Positions 45,566 through 54,204 of a stretch of DNA of 64,000 bases are shown here, piece by piece. Each line of letters begins with the position of its first letter. The stretch's first letter is position 1. The notes under the pieces were generated by a model. The model had not been told where the DNA came from. It saw only the letters and a list, made by a program, of their open reading frames with translations, and did not search any database. Position numbers and translations under genes: made by a program. Source of the stretch: Curtobacterium sp. ZW137 (GTDB lineage: Bacteria; Actinomycetota; Actinomycetes; Actinomycetales; Microbacteriaceae); NCBI RefSeq assembly GCF_003762905.1, contig NZ_RJKS01000001.1, forward strand, positions 1,045,813-1,109,812, written 5' to 3'.

Positions 45566-46846
45566 CTAGTTGCTGGTGGTCGCCGTCTTGAGGGCGGCTT
45601 CCATGTCCTTCATCGCCTCGTCGACGCTCTTCGAGCCCTTCAGGGCCGCGTAGGAGTTGTCCTGGATCGCCTTCGTCACGGCCGGGTAGTACGGCGTGAC
45701 CGGGCGGGGCTCCGCGCTCTGGATCGACTTCAGCAGGGTGGGCAGGTACGGCAGCTTCGAGGTCAGCTCGGAGTCCGTGTAGAGGTCACCGACGACCGGG
45801 GCGAGCGAGCCCTGGGTCGCGAAGAACTTCTGCGTGTCGTTCGAGGTGAGGAACTCGAGGAAGTCGTGCGCCGTCGCCTTGTGCTTCGAGTACACGCTGA
45901 TCGCGGCGTTGTGCCCGCCGAGCGTCGAGGCACCGACGCCGTCGGCACCCGGGATCGGGGCGATGCCGAAGGTGTCCTTCACCTTGGAGGACCCATCGGT
46001 CTTCGCGAGGTTGTAGACGTAGGGCCAGTTGCGCAGGAACAGCAGCTTGCCGCTCTCGAACGCGGTGCGGCCCTGCTCCTCCTGGTAGGTGATCGCCTCG
46101 GCCGGGATGTTCCCGTCCTTGAACGCGTCGACCAGGTTCTGCAGGCCGGCCTTGGCCTTCGCGGTGTCGACGTCCGGTGCGCCGCTCTTGTTCAGGATCG
46201 AGCCGCCGGAGCCGTTGACCGCTTCGGACGCGTTGACCGTCAGGCCCTCGTACTTCGCGAACTGGCCGGCGTAGCAGCCGATCCCGTTGTCCTTGGCGAT
46301 CTGGCAGTCCTTCATCATCTCGGCCCACGTGGTCGGGGGCGTCTTGACGAGGTCCTTGCGGTAGTAGAGCAGCGCGCCGTCGGAGGTCTGCGGTGCCGCG
46401 TAGAGGGTGTCGTTGTACGTCGCGGTCTTCACCGTGGCCGGCAGGAGCTTCGACGTGTCGATCTTCATGTCGCCCTTGAGCGGCGTCAGCCAGCCCTTCG
46501 CGGCGAACTCCGCGGTCCACACCACGTCGACGTCCACCACGTCGTAGCCGTCGTCCTTGGCCTGGAAGTGCTGCACGAGGTCGTCGTGCTGCTGGTCGGC
46601 CTGGTCCGACTGCTCCTTGAAGGTGACCTTCTCCTTCGGGTGGGCCTTGTTCCACTTCGCGATCAGCGGGCGGACCACGTTGGAGTTGTCCTTGCCCTGG
46701 ACGTAGGTGATCGGGCCGTGGCTGTCGGTGCCGCTCTGGGCGTCGTCCGATGCCGAGCTGCCGCTCGAGCAGCCCGCGAGGGTGAGGCCGATCACGGCGA
46801 CCCCCGCCACCGATGCAAGACGCATCTTCGCGCGTGTGTTCTTCAC
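45566..46846 (-). CDS. sugar ABC transporter substrate-binding lipoprotein
   Basis: 426-residue extracellular solute-binding protein of the maltose/trehalose cluster. The signal peptide RLASVAGVAVIGLTLAGC has lipobox LAGC (Cys26). The mature protein shows VDVVWTAEFAAKGWL, APQTSDGALLYYRKDL and GGHNAAISVYSKHK, typical of family 1 binding proteins. ATG 46846 is preceded by GAGGAGA. It is the first gene of the SBP-malF-malG-small protein-lacI series. The promoter and LacI-type operator lie 90-130 bp upstream. Sugar specificity cannot be read from the sequence; LpqY/ThuE-like trehalose binding is possible. Confidence 0.92.
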   Translation of the reverse strand: MKNTRAKMRLASVAGVAVIGLTLAGCSSGSSASDDAQSGTDSHGPITYVQGKDNSNVVRPLIAKWNKAHPKEKVTFKEQSDQADQQHDDLVQHFQAKDDGYDVVDVDVVWTAEFAAKGWLTPLKGDMKIDTSKLLPATVKTATYNDTLYAAPQTSDGALLYYRKDLVKTPPTTWAEMMKDCQIAKDNGIGCYAGQFAKYEGLTVNASEAVNGSGGSILNKSGAPDVDTAKAKAGLQNLVDAFKDGNIPAEAITYQEEQGRTAFESGKLLFLRNWPYVYNLAKTDGSSKVKDTFGIAPIPGADGVGASTLGGHNAAISVYSKHKATAHDFLEFLTSNDTQKFFATQGSLAPVVGDLYTDSELTSKLPYLPTLLKSIQSAEPRPVTPYYPAVTKAIQDNSYAALKGSKSVDEAMKDMEAALKTATTSN

Positions 46847-46937
46847 AGCGTTGTCTCCTCATCGAGATCACCAGGGCGCGACGATCGGGTGTCGACGGTG
46901 CGCTCCTGGAGCAGGCGACGCTGCCTGCTGGGCGTGG

Positions 46938-46966
46938 ACGCTACGCCCGCCCCCGGCGTTCCGCAA
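46938..46966 (-). promoter_or_regulatory. promoter of the sugar ABC operon
   Basis: On the minus strand TTGCGG (46966-46961), a 17-bp spacer and TAGCGT (46943-46938) form a good promoter. The -35 box overlaps the right half of the LacI-type operator. Transcription should start near 46931, giving a leader of about 85 nt. Confidence 0.6.
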
Positions 46967-46974
46967 CCGGTTGC
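46963..46974. promoter_or_regulatory. LacI-family operator GCAACCGGTTGC
   Basis: Perfect 12-bp palindrome with the central CG and AACC/GGTT halves usual for LacI/GalR regulators. It overlaps the -35 box of the sugar ABC operon, whose last gene is a LacI-family regulator. Binding should block polymerase directly. Confidence 0.75.
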
Positions 46975-47107
46975 ATCGATCCCGTGACCTGAGTGTGACC
47001 TTCGGAGTTGCCAAGCGTTCCTGGGTGAGCGCTCACGCGGGTCGTGATCGCCGTGCGGGACGCGGTGCGGGGTCCCGCATGATCCCCGCCACGGTCAGCC
47101 GCTGCCG

Positions 47108-47137
47108 TTGTGGGGGTCCTGAGGGCGACCGTAGCGT
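47108..47137 (+). promoter_or_regulatory. predicted leaderless promoter of the GT2 gene
   Basis: TTGTGG (47108-47113), an 18-bp spacer and TAGCGT (47132-47137) lie 7 nt before ATG 47145, with no ribosome binding site. Confidence 0.55.
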
Positions 47138-47144
47138 CCCCGAC

Positions 47145-48476
47145 ATGGCATCCCTCTCCGCCGTCACCGTCCCCGGCCCGCGCCGAGTCATCGGCGTCAA
47201 CCTCGACGGTCCGCTGCCCGAGCTCGTCGCCGACGAGACCGGCTCCTCCGCGCTGGTCATCGGCTACCGCGACGGCTACCCCGTCAGCACCCTCGACGTG
47301 CTGCTCACCGACGACCCCGCCGACGCCACCCGTGCGCTCGCGCCCCTCGTCGACTCCCTGGTCGAGGCCGGCGCGTTCGACGACCACGCGCCCGTCACCG
47401 ACGACCAGCTCCCGACGATCTCCGTCGTGGTCTCCACCGTCGTCGACCGCGTCGAGGACCTCGGGAAGCTGCTCGACGTCCTCGAGCACCTCGACTACCC
47501 GCGGCACGAGGTCATCCTCGTGGACAACCGCGTGAAGGTCCCCGACATCGACGCGCTCCCCGCACTCCTCGAGGGTCGCGACGTGCGGCTCGTCACCGAG
47601 CGGCGCCCCGGGCTCTCCGCCGGACGCAACGCCGGTGTGGCAGCGGCGACCGGCGACGTCATCGCGTTCACCGACGACGACGTCCGCGTCGACCCGCAGT
47701 GGCTCCGCGCCATCGGCACCCGGTTCGTCCGCGAGCCCGGCCTCGACGCCGTCACCGGTGTGATCCTGCCCGTCGAGCTCACGACCCCCGCGCAGATCTG
47801 GTACGAGGCGTACTACGGCGGCTTCAGTGCCGAGCGCACCTTCTCCCCCGTGACGATCGTCCCCGACGACGTGCAGGGCGCGATGCGGCACGCCCGTGTC
47901 TCCGCCGTGCGGCCCGACGGCACCGTCCGGAAGCACTTCGCGGTGTACGGCATCGGCGCGTACGGCGCCGGGGCGAACATGGCGTACCGCCGCTCCCTCA
48001 TCGAGACGGTCGGCGGCTTCGACACCACGCTCGGCGCCGGCTCCCCCGCCCGCGGCGGCGAGGACCTCGCGATGTTCATCGAGACGCTGTGGCGCGGCGG
48101 ACGCATCGGCTTCGAGCCGCACGCGGTCGTGCACCACCGGCACCGCCAGACCATCGAGGACCTGCACAAGCAGCTGCACGGCAACGGCGTCGGGTTCACC
48201 GCGCTGATGTGCGCGCTCGCCGCGAAGGACCGTCGGCACCTGACGGTCCTCGCCCGGCTGATGCCGCTGGCCGCGAAGGTCAAGGCGAAGCAGATGGCGT
48301 CCCGGCTCGCCGGTCGTCGAGACGCGGCGACGGAGACCACGAACGAGGCCTCGACGACGCACATCCCGCGCTCGCTGGCGTACCACGAGCTCCGCGGCTT
48401 CCCGGCCGGCCCCGCCGCCTGGTTCCGCAGCCGTCGGCGCTGGCGCGACGTGGAGGCCGGGCGCTTCCGCGCGTAG
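47145..48476 (+). CDS. family 2 glycosyltransferase
   Basis: 443-residue GT2 enzyme, probably transferring a sugar from a nucleotide donor onto a surface glycan. An N-terminal region of about 85 residues (VIGVNLDGPLPELVADETG) precedes the GT-A domain. That domain starts ISVVVSTVVDRVEDLGKLLD, has the metal-binding FTDDDVRVDPQWL and the catalytic RGGEDLAMF. A C-terminal basic segment (KVKAKQMASRLAGRR) may contact the membrane. ATG 47145 follows a promoter at 7 nt; the longer upstream frame covers promoter sequence. First gene of the glycan locus. Confidence 0.88.
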   Translation: MASLSAVTVPGPRRVIGVNLDGPLPELVADETGSSALVIGYRDGYPVSTLDVLLTDDPADATRALAPLVDSLVEAGAFDDHAPVTDDQLPTISVVVSTVVDRVEDLGKLLDVLEHLDYPRHEVILVDNRVKVPDIDALPALLEGRDVRLVTERRPGLSAGRNAGVAAATGDVIAFTDDDVRVDPQWLRAIGTRFVREPGLDAVTGVILPVELTTPAQIWYEAYYGGFSAERTFSPVTIVPDDVQGAMRHARVSAVRPDGTVRKHFAVYGIGAYGAGANMAYRRSLIETVGGFDTTLGAGSPARGGEDLAMFIETLWRGGRIGFEPHAVVHHRHRQTIEDLHKQLHGNGVGFTALMCALAAKDRRHLTVLARLMPLAAKVKAKQMASRLAGRRDAATETTNEASTTHIPRSLAYHELRGFPAGPAAWFRSRRRWRDVEAGRFRA

Positions 48477-48521
48477 CCCGCGCCGCGCCCCCTGGGCGTG
48501 CGGGGCGGCAACGGCGCCGCT

Positions 48522-48585
48522 CCGCACAACGAAAGACACCCGGCACCACGGATTCCCGTGGTGCCGGGTGCTTTTGGTTGTGCGG
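48522..48585. repeat. 30-bp inverted repeat, CGCACAACG family
   Basis: Arms 48522-48551 and 48556-48585 pair with three mismatches around a 4-nt loop. The outer CCGCACAACG and inner GGCACCACGG are shared with the 64-bp palindrome at 41907-41970. It sits between two convergent glycosyltransferase genes. Confidence 0.9.
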
Positions 48586-48667
48586 CGCCCGGTCGCACCG
48601 CGGACGGGAAGCGCGGCGCCAGCGGGCGCGCAGCGGCGCGGGCGCGCGGCGCGCCGTGCGGCGCGGC

Positions 48668-49978
48668 CTACGCGCGCGAGCGCAAGCGCCCGAGCACGTA
48701 GCGCCACGGGCCGCCGAGCGCGGCGACGAGCTCGACGCGCTTGAGCCCGGCCGTCGCGGCGCGGAACTCGTCGTCGACCGGCCACGTCGCAGCGGCGGAG
48801 ACGGCAGCGGACACCTGGTCCGCCCCCGAGCCCTGCCCGAGCGCCCCGAGCTGCCGGAGCGCGCCGGCCGCCCGGCGGAACACGGCCAGTGCGGTGCGCG
48901 GACGCGTCATCAGCTTCGCGACCCACGCCCCGAGCCCCGTGCCGTAGCCGAGCGCCTGGGAGCGCAGCGCCTCCCGGTCCGAGCGGTGCTTGTGCCACAC
49001 GAAGGCGGAGGGCTCCACGGCGAGCGCCCCACCGGAGAGCAGCACACGGGTGAACAGGTCCGGGTCCTCCCCCGCGCGGGACGGGGTGCCCGGGCCGAGC
49101 GCGACGTCGAACCCGCCGAGCGCGAGTGCGGCCGAGCGCCGGAGCGACATGTTCGCGCCGGTGCCGAACGCGCCGACCGAGAACGGGAAGAGCGGCAGGT
49201 CCGCCGGGGGTGCCGCGGTGCGGAACACCCGGCGGTCGAGGTTCCGCGCCCAGGTCACGCGCTCGTCGAAGTACCGCTGGGTCGGGGAGCGCAGCTCACC
49301 GCTCGGGACGAGCCCGGTCACGCAGACCACGTCCGCGTCGCGGGCGTACGCCTCGGCGAGCGCGGCGAGCCAGTGACGGTCGACGACGACGTCGTCGTCG
49401 ACGAACGCGACCACGGCCCCGGACGCGAGGGCGAGACCGGCGTTCCGTGCGCGGGAGACGCCGGGTCGGGCCTCCAGGGCGTAGTGCAGGCGGTCGTCGC
49501 GGAACGACGCGACCACGTCGCGGGTGGCGGTGGTGGTCGGGGCGTTGTCGACGACGAACACCTCGAAGTCGTCGTACGCGGAGGCGAGCACCGAGGCGAC
49601 GCAGCGGCGCACGTCCTCGGGGCGGTCGCGGGTGCCGATGACGACCGACATGCGGCCGGTCGCGTCGCCCTGCGGGGCGGCCGGGAGGCTCGTGGCACGG
49701 AGGCCGCGGAGGGCGGGTTCCAGCTCAGCCGGGTCCACGTCCCCACCCGCGTCGACGGCGACGTCGACGAACCCGGCGACCTCGCGTCCGTCGCGGACGA
49801 GCAGGCGGGCGCGCCGGAAGCCCTCGGCGCCGGCGAGGGCGACGGCGGACGCGGCGAGCGCCTCCTGCCGGTCGACGGCGCCGACCCACGCCGCGCCGGC
49901 CCAGGTGGGCACGTCGGGCGACGGCATCGCGGGGGCGATCGTGAGCACGCGGGACGCGGTGGCCTGGTGGTCGGTCAT
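48668..49978 (-). CDS. family 2 glycosyltransferase with N-terminal extension domain
   Basis: 436-residue GT2 enzyme. Residues 1-105 form a distinct region (PTWAGAAWVGAVDRQEAL ... GAEGFRRARLLVRDGREVAG) shared with the 1205-residue fusion protein at 55218-58835. The GT-A domain starts MSVVIGTRDRPEDVRRCVAS; FVDDDVVVDRHWL is the metal site and AGEDPDLFTR the catalytic region, so it appears active. The C-terminus (RTALAVFRRAAGALRQL) may be amphipathic. ATG 49978 is used; a further in-frame ATG lies at 50005. It converges with the GT2 gene at 47145. Confidence 0.88.
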   Translation of the reverse strand: MTDHQATASRVLTIAPAMPSPDVPTWAGAAWVGAVDRQEALAASAVALAGAEGFRRARLLVRDGREVAGFVDVAVDAGGDVDPAELEPALRGLRATSLPAAPQGDATGRMSVVIGTRDRPEDVRRCVASVLASAYDDFEVFVVDNAPTTTATRDVVASFRDDRLHYALEARPGVSRARNAGLALASGAVVAFVDDDVVVDRHWLAALAEAYARDADVVCVTGLVPSGELRSPTQRYFDERVTWARNLDRRVFRTAAPPADLPLFPFSVGAFGTGANMSLRRSAALALGGFDVALGPGTPSRAGEDPDLFTRVLLSGGALAVEPSAFVWHKHRSDREALRSQALGYGTGLGAWVAKLMTRPRTALAVFRRAAGALRQLGALGQGSGADQVSAAVSAAATWPVDDEFRAATAGLKRVELVAALGGPWRYVLGRLRSRA

Positions 49979-50136
49979 GCTCCGATGCTCCGGGGCGCTC
50001 CGCACGGGCGCAACGGCGGGTCACGCCGGTTGCGGCGACCCCCGTTCCTCTTGCGGTTTGCCGCCACCGACCAGGCCGTTGCCCGTAAGATCGCAGGGAC
50101 GATCCGGCGGCAGCACGCCGGGCACGAGGAGGACGA

Positions 50137-50310
50137 ATGCCGCTGGGCCCCAGGACCGAGCTCGGTGCCGTCCTCCCGTCCGAGGAGACCGTCGTCGTGG
50201 TGGACGCCGCGACCTGTGTCTGCGGTCACGTGCAGGACGCGCACGAGCACTACCGGCCGGGCAGCGACTGCGCCCTCTGCGACTGCCGGAAGTTCCGCAA
50301 GAAGCGCTGA
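50137..50310 (+). CDS. 57-residue cysteine-rich (zinc-ribbon-like) protein
   Basis: Frame from ATG 50137, with GAGGAGG at the right distance, encodes a 57-residue protein. The core is TCVCGHVQDAHEHY, then SDCALCDCRKFRKKR. The CxCGH-x4-H...CxxCxC pattern suggests one zinc site made by two CxC/CxxC knuckles and His. Short proteins with this pattern are common in actinobacteria, but I know of no function. It stands between two glycosyltransferase genes, upstream of the GT14 gene, with its own upstream space. Confidence 0.8.
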   Translation: MPLGPRTELGAVLPSEETVVVVDAATCVCGHVQDAHEHYRPGSDCALCDCRKFRKKR

Positions 50311-50376
50311 TCAGGGGGCGCTTCCCAGGGTGGGTGCGGGAAACCGCCGCGAACCCGCAGAGGGGGTCGGATCGCC

Positions 50377-50406
50377 TTGTCCGCCCCGGAACGGCGCGGT
50401 TAGCGT
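50377..50406 (+). promoter_or_regulatory. predicted leaderless promoter of the GT14-flippase-GT4 operon
   Basis: TTGTCC (50377-50382), 18 bp, and TAGCGT (50401-50406) end 7 nt before ATG 50414. No ribosome binding site is present. Confidence 0.6.
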
Positions 50407-50413
50407 CGCTTCC

Positions 50414-51334
50414 ATGGCCATCTCCCCCGCCGCTCCCGCGTGCATCGTCCTCGCCCACGAGGACCCCCAGCACGTGCGCCGGCTCGTCGAGGCGCTCGAC
50501 CCGTTCCCGGTGTTCCTGCACTGCGACGCGCGCACCCCGGAGTCGGTCTTCCGCGCGATGACCGACGGCCTGCCCGCTCGCGTCCGCGTGCTCCCCCGCA
50601 TCCGCACCGGATGGGCGAAGTGGGAGAACGTCGAGGCCGAGGTGTCCGGGTACCGGGCCGCCCTCGCCGAGACGGACGCCTCGCACGTGGCGGTCCTGAC
50701 CGGCAGTGACTACCCGCTCGCGAACGCCGCCGAGATCTCCGGCCTGCTCGGGGCGCACCGCGAGGACTCCTTCGTGGCCGTGCACGAGCTGCCGTGGGCC
50801 GAGTGGGGGCGCGACGGCGGGATGGGCCGGATGCGCTTCCGGCACTGGGCGTGGCGGAAGCACATGCTGCGGCTCCCGATCCCGCGCCGGGTCCCCCGTG
50901 ACGTGGTGTTCGCCGGTGGGTCGCAGATGAAGGTCCTCGCGCGGCACCACGCGGCCGCGGTCGTCGACGTCGTGGACACCCGTCCGGACCTCGTCCGGTT
51001 CTGGCAGCGCTCCTGGATCGCGGACGAGACCTTCGTGCCGTCGGTGCTGAGCACCCCGGGGCTGACCCCGGGCTTCGCCGACGAGCACGTGCCCCACGCG
51101 CTGTGGTTCATCGGGTGGGACGGCACGGCGATGAAGAGCCCGCCGTGGCTGAGGACGCCGGACGCCGGGCAGCTGCTCGAGCGTCGGACGACCTCGGACG
51201 TGGAGCTGCCGCACGTGTTCGCGCGGAAGTTCTCCACGGACCGGAGCTCGGACCTGCTCGACATCGTCGACGGGGCCTTCGGACTGCGCGAGGGTGCACG
51301 GGCGACGGCGGCAGCGGCGGTGGTCGCACCGTGA
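50414..51334 (+). CDS. GT14-like beta-1,6-N-acetylglucosaminyltransferase (core-2/I-branching type)
   Basis: 306-residue protein resembling the bacterial core-2/I-branching enzymes of family GT14. Typical features are ACIVLAHEDPQHVRRLVEAL at the N-terminus, FLHCDARTPESVF, SGYRAALAETDASHVAVLTG followed by SDYPL, and SWIADETFVPSVL. These enzymes work without a DxD motif. It starts the GT14-flippase-GT4 operon: its stop overlaps the next start (GTGA). A role in building or branching a surface oligosaccharide on the cytoplasmic face fits the context. Confidence 0.82.
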   Translation: MAISPAAPACIVLAHEDPQHVRRLVEALDPFPVFLHCDARTPESVFRAMTDGLPARVRVLPRIRTGWAKWENVEAEVSGYRAALAETDASHVAVLTGSDYPLANAAEISGLLGAHREDSFVAVHELPWAEWGRDGGMGRMRFRHWAWRKHMLRLPIPRRVPRDVVFAGGSQMKVLARHHAAAVVDVVDTRPDLVRFWQRSWIADETFVPSVLSTPGLTPGFADEHVPHALWFIGWDGTAMKSPPWLRTPDAGQLLERRTTSDVELPHVFARKFSTDRSSDLLDIVDGAFGLREGARATAAAAVVAP

Positions 51335-52875
51335 CGCTCCCGCCCCAGACCCGGCGCGAGGCGCGGGCAGCACGCGAAGCCGCCGCCGGGCTCGACGCAC
51401 CGGTCGTCGACCAGTCCGTCTCGGAGGCTCCTGTCGCTCCGGTGCCCGAGTCCCTCGACACCGGGGCCGTTGCGGTCCGCAAGGGCTCCTCCGTCCTGTT
51501 CGGCCGCGGCCTGCTCTACGTCGTCGTCTGGTCGATGCAGCTCGTCGTCTCGTCGCTGATCTCCCCGGTCCTCGCGCACCTGATGCCGCCGTCGGAGTTC
51601 GGCGTGCTGGCGTCGGCGATCGCGCTCTACCAGGCGCTCGTCGTCCTCGCGGTCGTCGGCATCGACCAGGCGACGGTGCTGCAGCGCGCGGAGGACGGTG
51701 ACGACCGGAAGGCCAGGGGCCTGATCGCGGTCGGCATGGTCACCGCCAGCATCGTGACCGTCCTCGCCCTCACGACGATCCCGGTGTGGGGCGACGCCGC
51801 CGGCTTCATCGGCAACCACCCGCTCCTCCTCGTCGCGGTGCTCTGGACCGGGCCGGCGGCGATCGTGCAGATCTCGCTCGCACTCCTCGTCGCGCAGGAC
51901 CGCATCAAGGTGTTCGCGCTGACGAGCCTGCTGTCCTCGATCGGCGGGTCGATCATCGGCCTCGGGCTCCTCACGCTCGTGCACGCCGACGCCGTCACCT
52001 ACGCCTGGGGCGGTGTCGTCGCGCAGGTCGTGGCGATGGTCATCGGCATCGCGGCGACCCGGCCCCGGCTGTCCGGGCTCGTCGACACGAAGACCATGGC
52101 GCGGGCGTTCAAGCTCGGCATCCCGATCACGCTCGGCAACCTGTCCTACTTCGTGCTGAACGTCGGCGACCGGCTCGTCGTGCAGCGGCTGCTCGGCCCG
52201 GACGAGGTCGCCCGCTACCAGATCGCCTACGTCGTCGGCTCGGCGGTCATCCTGCTGCTGACGTTCACGAACTCCGCCTGGGCGCCGCACTTCGCCGCGC
52301 TCCGTGACGCCGTCGCCCGCCGGCAGCTCGCGATGCACTCCCGCGACGAGCTGTACCGGATGCTCGCGCCCGTGCTCCTCGCGGTGACGCTCGTCTCCCC
52401 CGTCGCGCTGCCGATCCTCGCGCCGGCGTCGTACCGCGTCCACGAGCTCACCGTCGTGGTGTTCATCGTCGCGATCACGGCGTTCCCGGTCGTCGCCAGC
52501 GGCGCCACCGGCCGGCTGCTCCTGGTCGAGCGCCGCGGTGTCGCCGTCGGTGTGATCGCCGCGATCGCCGGTGCCGTGAACATCGGCGCGAACCTGGTGT
52601 TCGTCCCGCTGCTCGGCATCGCCGGCGCCGCCGTGGCCACCGTGATCGCGTACCTCGTGCTCGCAGCGCTGCAGCAGATGGCGCTGCCGGACCGCCGCGA
52701 GTGGCGCGGCCCGGGGCTCCGGATCATCCTGACCGTCACCGCCACACTGCTCGTGGCGACCGCGTCGGTCTTCGTCCCGCAGGACGCCCTCTGGAACTGG
52801 ATCCGCATCGCCGGCGTCCTGGCGTGCCTGCCCTGGTTCTTCCGTCGGCTCCGTGCCGCACGAGGGAGTGTGTGA
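51331..52875 (+). CDS. Wzx-like polysaccharide flippase (MATE/MOP superfamily)
   Basis: 514-residue membrane protein with a cytosolic N-terminus of about 50 residues (TRREARAAREAAAGLDAPV) and about 13-14 helices. The first helices begin VRKGSSVLFGRGLLYVVVWS, and IPITLGNLSYFVLNVGDRL is typical of the second half of O-antigen flippases. It should translocate lipid-linked glycan units. GTG 51331 overlaps the GT14 stop, and the downstream GT4 gene starts 4-5 nt after its stop. No Wzy-type polymerase is certain in the window; the membrane part of the 55218-58835 fusion is one candidate. Confidence 0.87.
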   Translation: MTLPPQTRREARAAREAAAGLDAPVVDQSVSEAPVAPVPESLDTGAVAVRKGSSVLFGRGLLYVVVWSMQLVVSSLISPVLAHLMPPSEFGVLASAIALYQALVVLAVVGIDQATVLQRAEDGDDRKARGLIAVGMVTASIVTVLALTTIPVWGDAAGFIGNHPLLLVAVLWTGPAAIVQISLALLVAQDRIKVFALTSLLSSIGGSIIGLGLLTLVHADAVTYAWGGVVAQVVAMVIGIAATRPRLSGLVDTKTMARAFKLGIPITLGNLSYFVLNVGDRLVVQRLLGPDEVARYQIAYVVGSAVILLLTFTNSAWAPHFAALRDAVARRQLAMHSRDELYRMLAPVLLAVTLVSPVALPILAPASYRVHELTVVVFIVAITAFPVVASGATGRLLLVERRGVAVGVIAAIAGAVNIGANLVFVPLLGIAGAAVATVIAYLVLAALQQMALPDRREWRGPGLRIILTVTATLLVATASVFVPQDALWNWIRIAGVLACLPWFFRRLRAARGSV

Positions 52876-52879
52876 GTCC

Positions 52880-54106
52880 GTGTCACCGAACAGCACGACG
52901 GCGACGAAGCCGGACCCCGTCGACGGTCGACGTCTGCGCATCGGCGTGGTGACGAACGGCCTCGCGATCACCGGGGGCGTCGAACGGTGCGTCCTCGAGG
53001 ACACCCGTGAGCTCGTCGCCGCCGGCCACGACGTCACCCTCTGGCACCGTCCGGAGGAACCCGGCCGAGCCGAGGACGGTCAGGCGCCGTTCGAGCGCAT
53101 GGGCATCCGGCTCGTCGACGCCACCGACTACCGCTTCGGCGTCCGGACGGCGCTCCGCGACGGCCTCCGGTTCGCGCGCGAGGGGCTGCGCATCCGCCGC
53201 TCCCGGCTCGACGTCCTCTGGCTGAACCGGCCGGAGTTCCTGCCGTTCGGCCGGGTCGCGTCGATCGTGTCCGGCGTCCCGCTCGCGGTGCACCTGCACC
53301 ACGCGCCGAACTACCGCCGCCTCGCACCGATCGCGGGCGGCCGCACCCGGTACTTCGCCGTCTCGCACGCGATGGCGCGTGCCTGGGCGGCCGTCGGCGT
53401 GCCGGTCGACCGGATCACCATCGTCCCGAACGGGGTCGACACGACGGCGTTCCCGCCGCCGACGCCGGCCGAGGTCCGCAGCACCCGCGCGACGCTCGGC
53501 ATCGACGACGCCACCCCGACGGTGCTCTACTACGGTCGGCTCACGCGGGCGAAGGGCGTGCTGGCCCTCCTGGAGGCCTGGGGGCGCGTCCTGACGACCG
53601 CTGCGGCCCGGCTGCCGGTCACCGTGCCCCCCGTGGCCGGTTCCGCACGTCGGTCGCCGCTCCTGGTGCTCGCCGGGGCGCTGCCGCCCGAGGACGCCGA
53701 CGACGTCCGACGCGCGATCGCTGCGCTCCCCGACGGTTCGGTCCTGGTGCTGCCCGAGCGGGACGACGTCGTGCCGCTCCTGCACGCGGCGGACATCGTC
53801 GTCGCCCCGTCCATCGAACCGGAGGGCTTCGGCCGCGTCGTCGTCGAGGCGATGTCCGCGGGGCGACCCGTCGTCGCGGCGGCGTCCGGCGGCACCGGGG
53901 AGATCCTCTCCGGGGAGTGGGCGCGGTTCACGGTCGACCCGACCGACACCGAGGCGCTGGCACGCAAGGTCCTCGACACGCTCGACGAGGCCGTGCTCGA
54001 CCCGTCGCTCGGCGACCGGTGCCGTGCCTGGGTGCGGGACCGCTACGGGCGTGGCCCGCACGTCCGGTCGCTGCTGCGTGCCCTGGGCTCGCTCGCCGAC
54101 CGCTGA
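52880..54106 (+). CDS. family 4 glycosyltransferase
   Basis: About 408-residue GT-B enzyme. The acceptor half starts RIGVVTNGLAITGGVERCVL. The donor half has VLYYGRLTRAKGVLALLEAW and the EX7E motif EPEGFGRVVVEAMSAGRPVV. No transmembrane helix is seen. The GTG at 52880 (MSPNSTTATK) is the preferred start; GTG 52868 overlapping the flippase stop is an alternative, and the frame reaches 52853. It is the last gene of the GT14-flippase-GT4 operon. Sugar specificity is not evident. Confidence 0.87.
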   Translation: MSPNSTTATKPDPVDGRRLRIGVVTNGLAITGGVERCVLEDTRELVAAGHDVTLWHRPEEPGRAEDGQAPFERMGIRLVDATDYRFGVRTALRDGLRFAREGLRIRRSRLDVLWLNRPEFLPFGRVASIVSGVPLAVHLHHAPNYRRLAPIAGGRTRYFAVSHAMARAWAAVGVPVDRITIVPNGVDTTAFPPPTPAEVRSTRATLGIDDATPTVLYYGRLTRAKGVLALLEAWGRVLTTAAARLPVTVPPVAGSARRSPLLVLAGALPPEDADDVRRAIAALPDGSVLVLPERDDVVPLLHAADIVVAPSIEPEGFGRVVVEAMSAGRPVVAAASGGTGEILSGEWARFTVDPTDTEALARKVLDTLDEAVLDPSLGDRCRAWVRDRYGRGPHVRSLLRALGSLADR

Positions 54107-54204
54107 CCGGCCCCGTGCGGGCCGGTCCGGCGCGCCGGGCGGGTCCGCTTCGTGGCAGGGCCGGCGTACGGGGCGCTCCCCGAGCCTCCCGTCCGGGTGC
54201 GACG

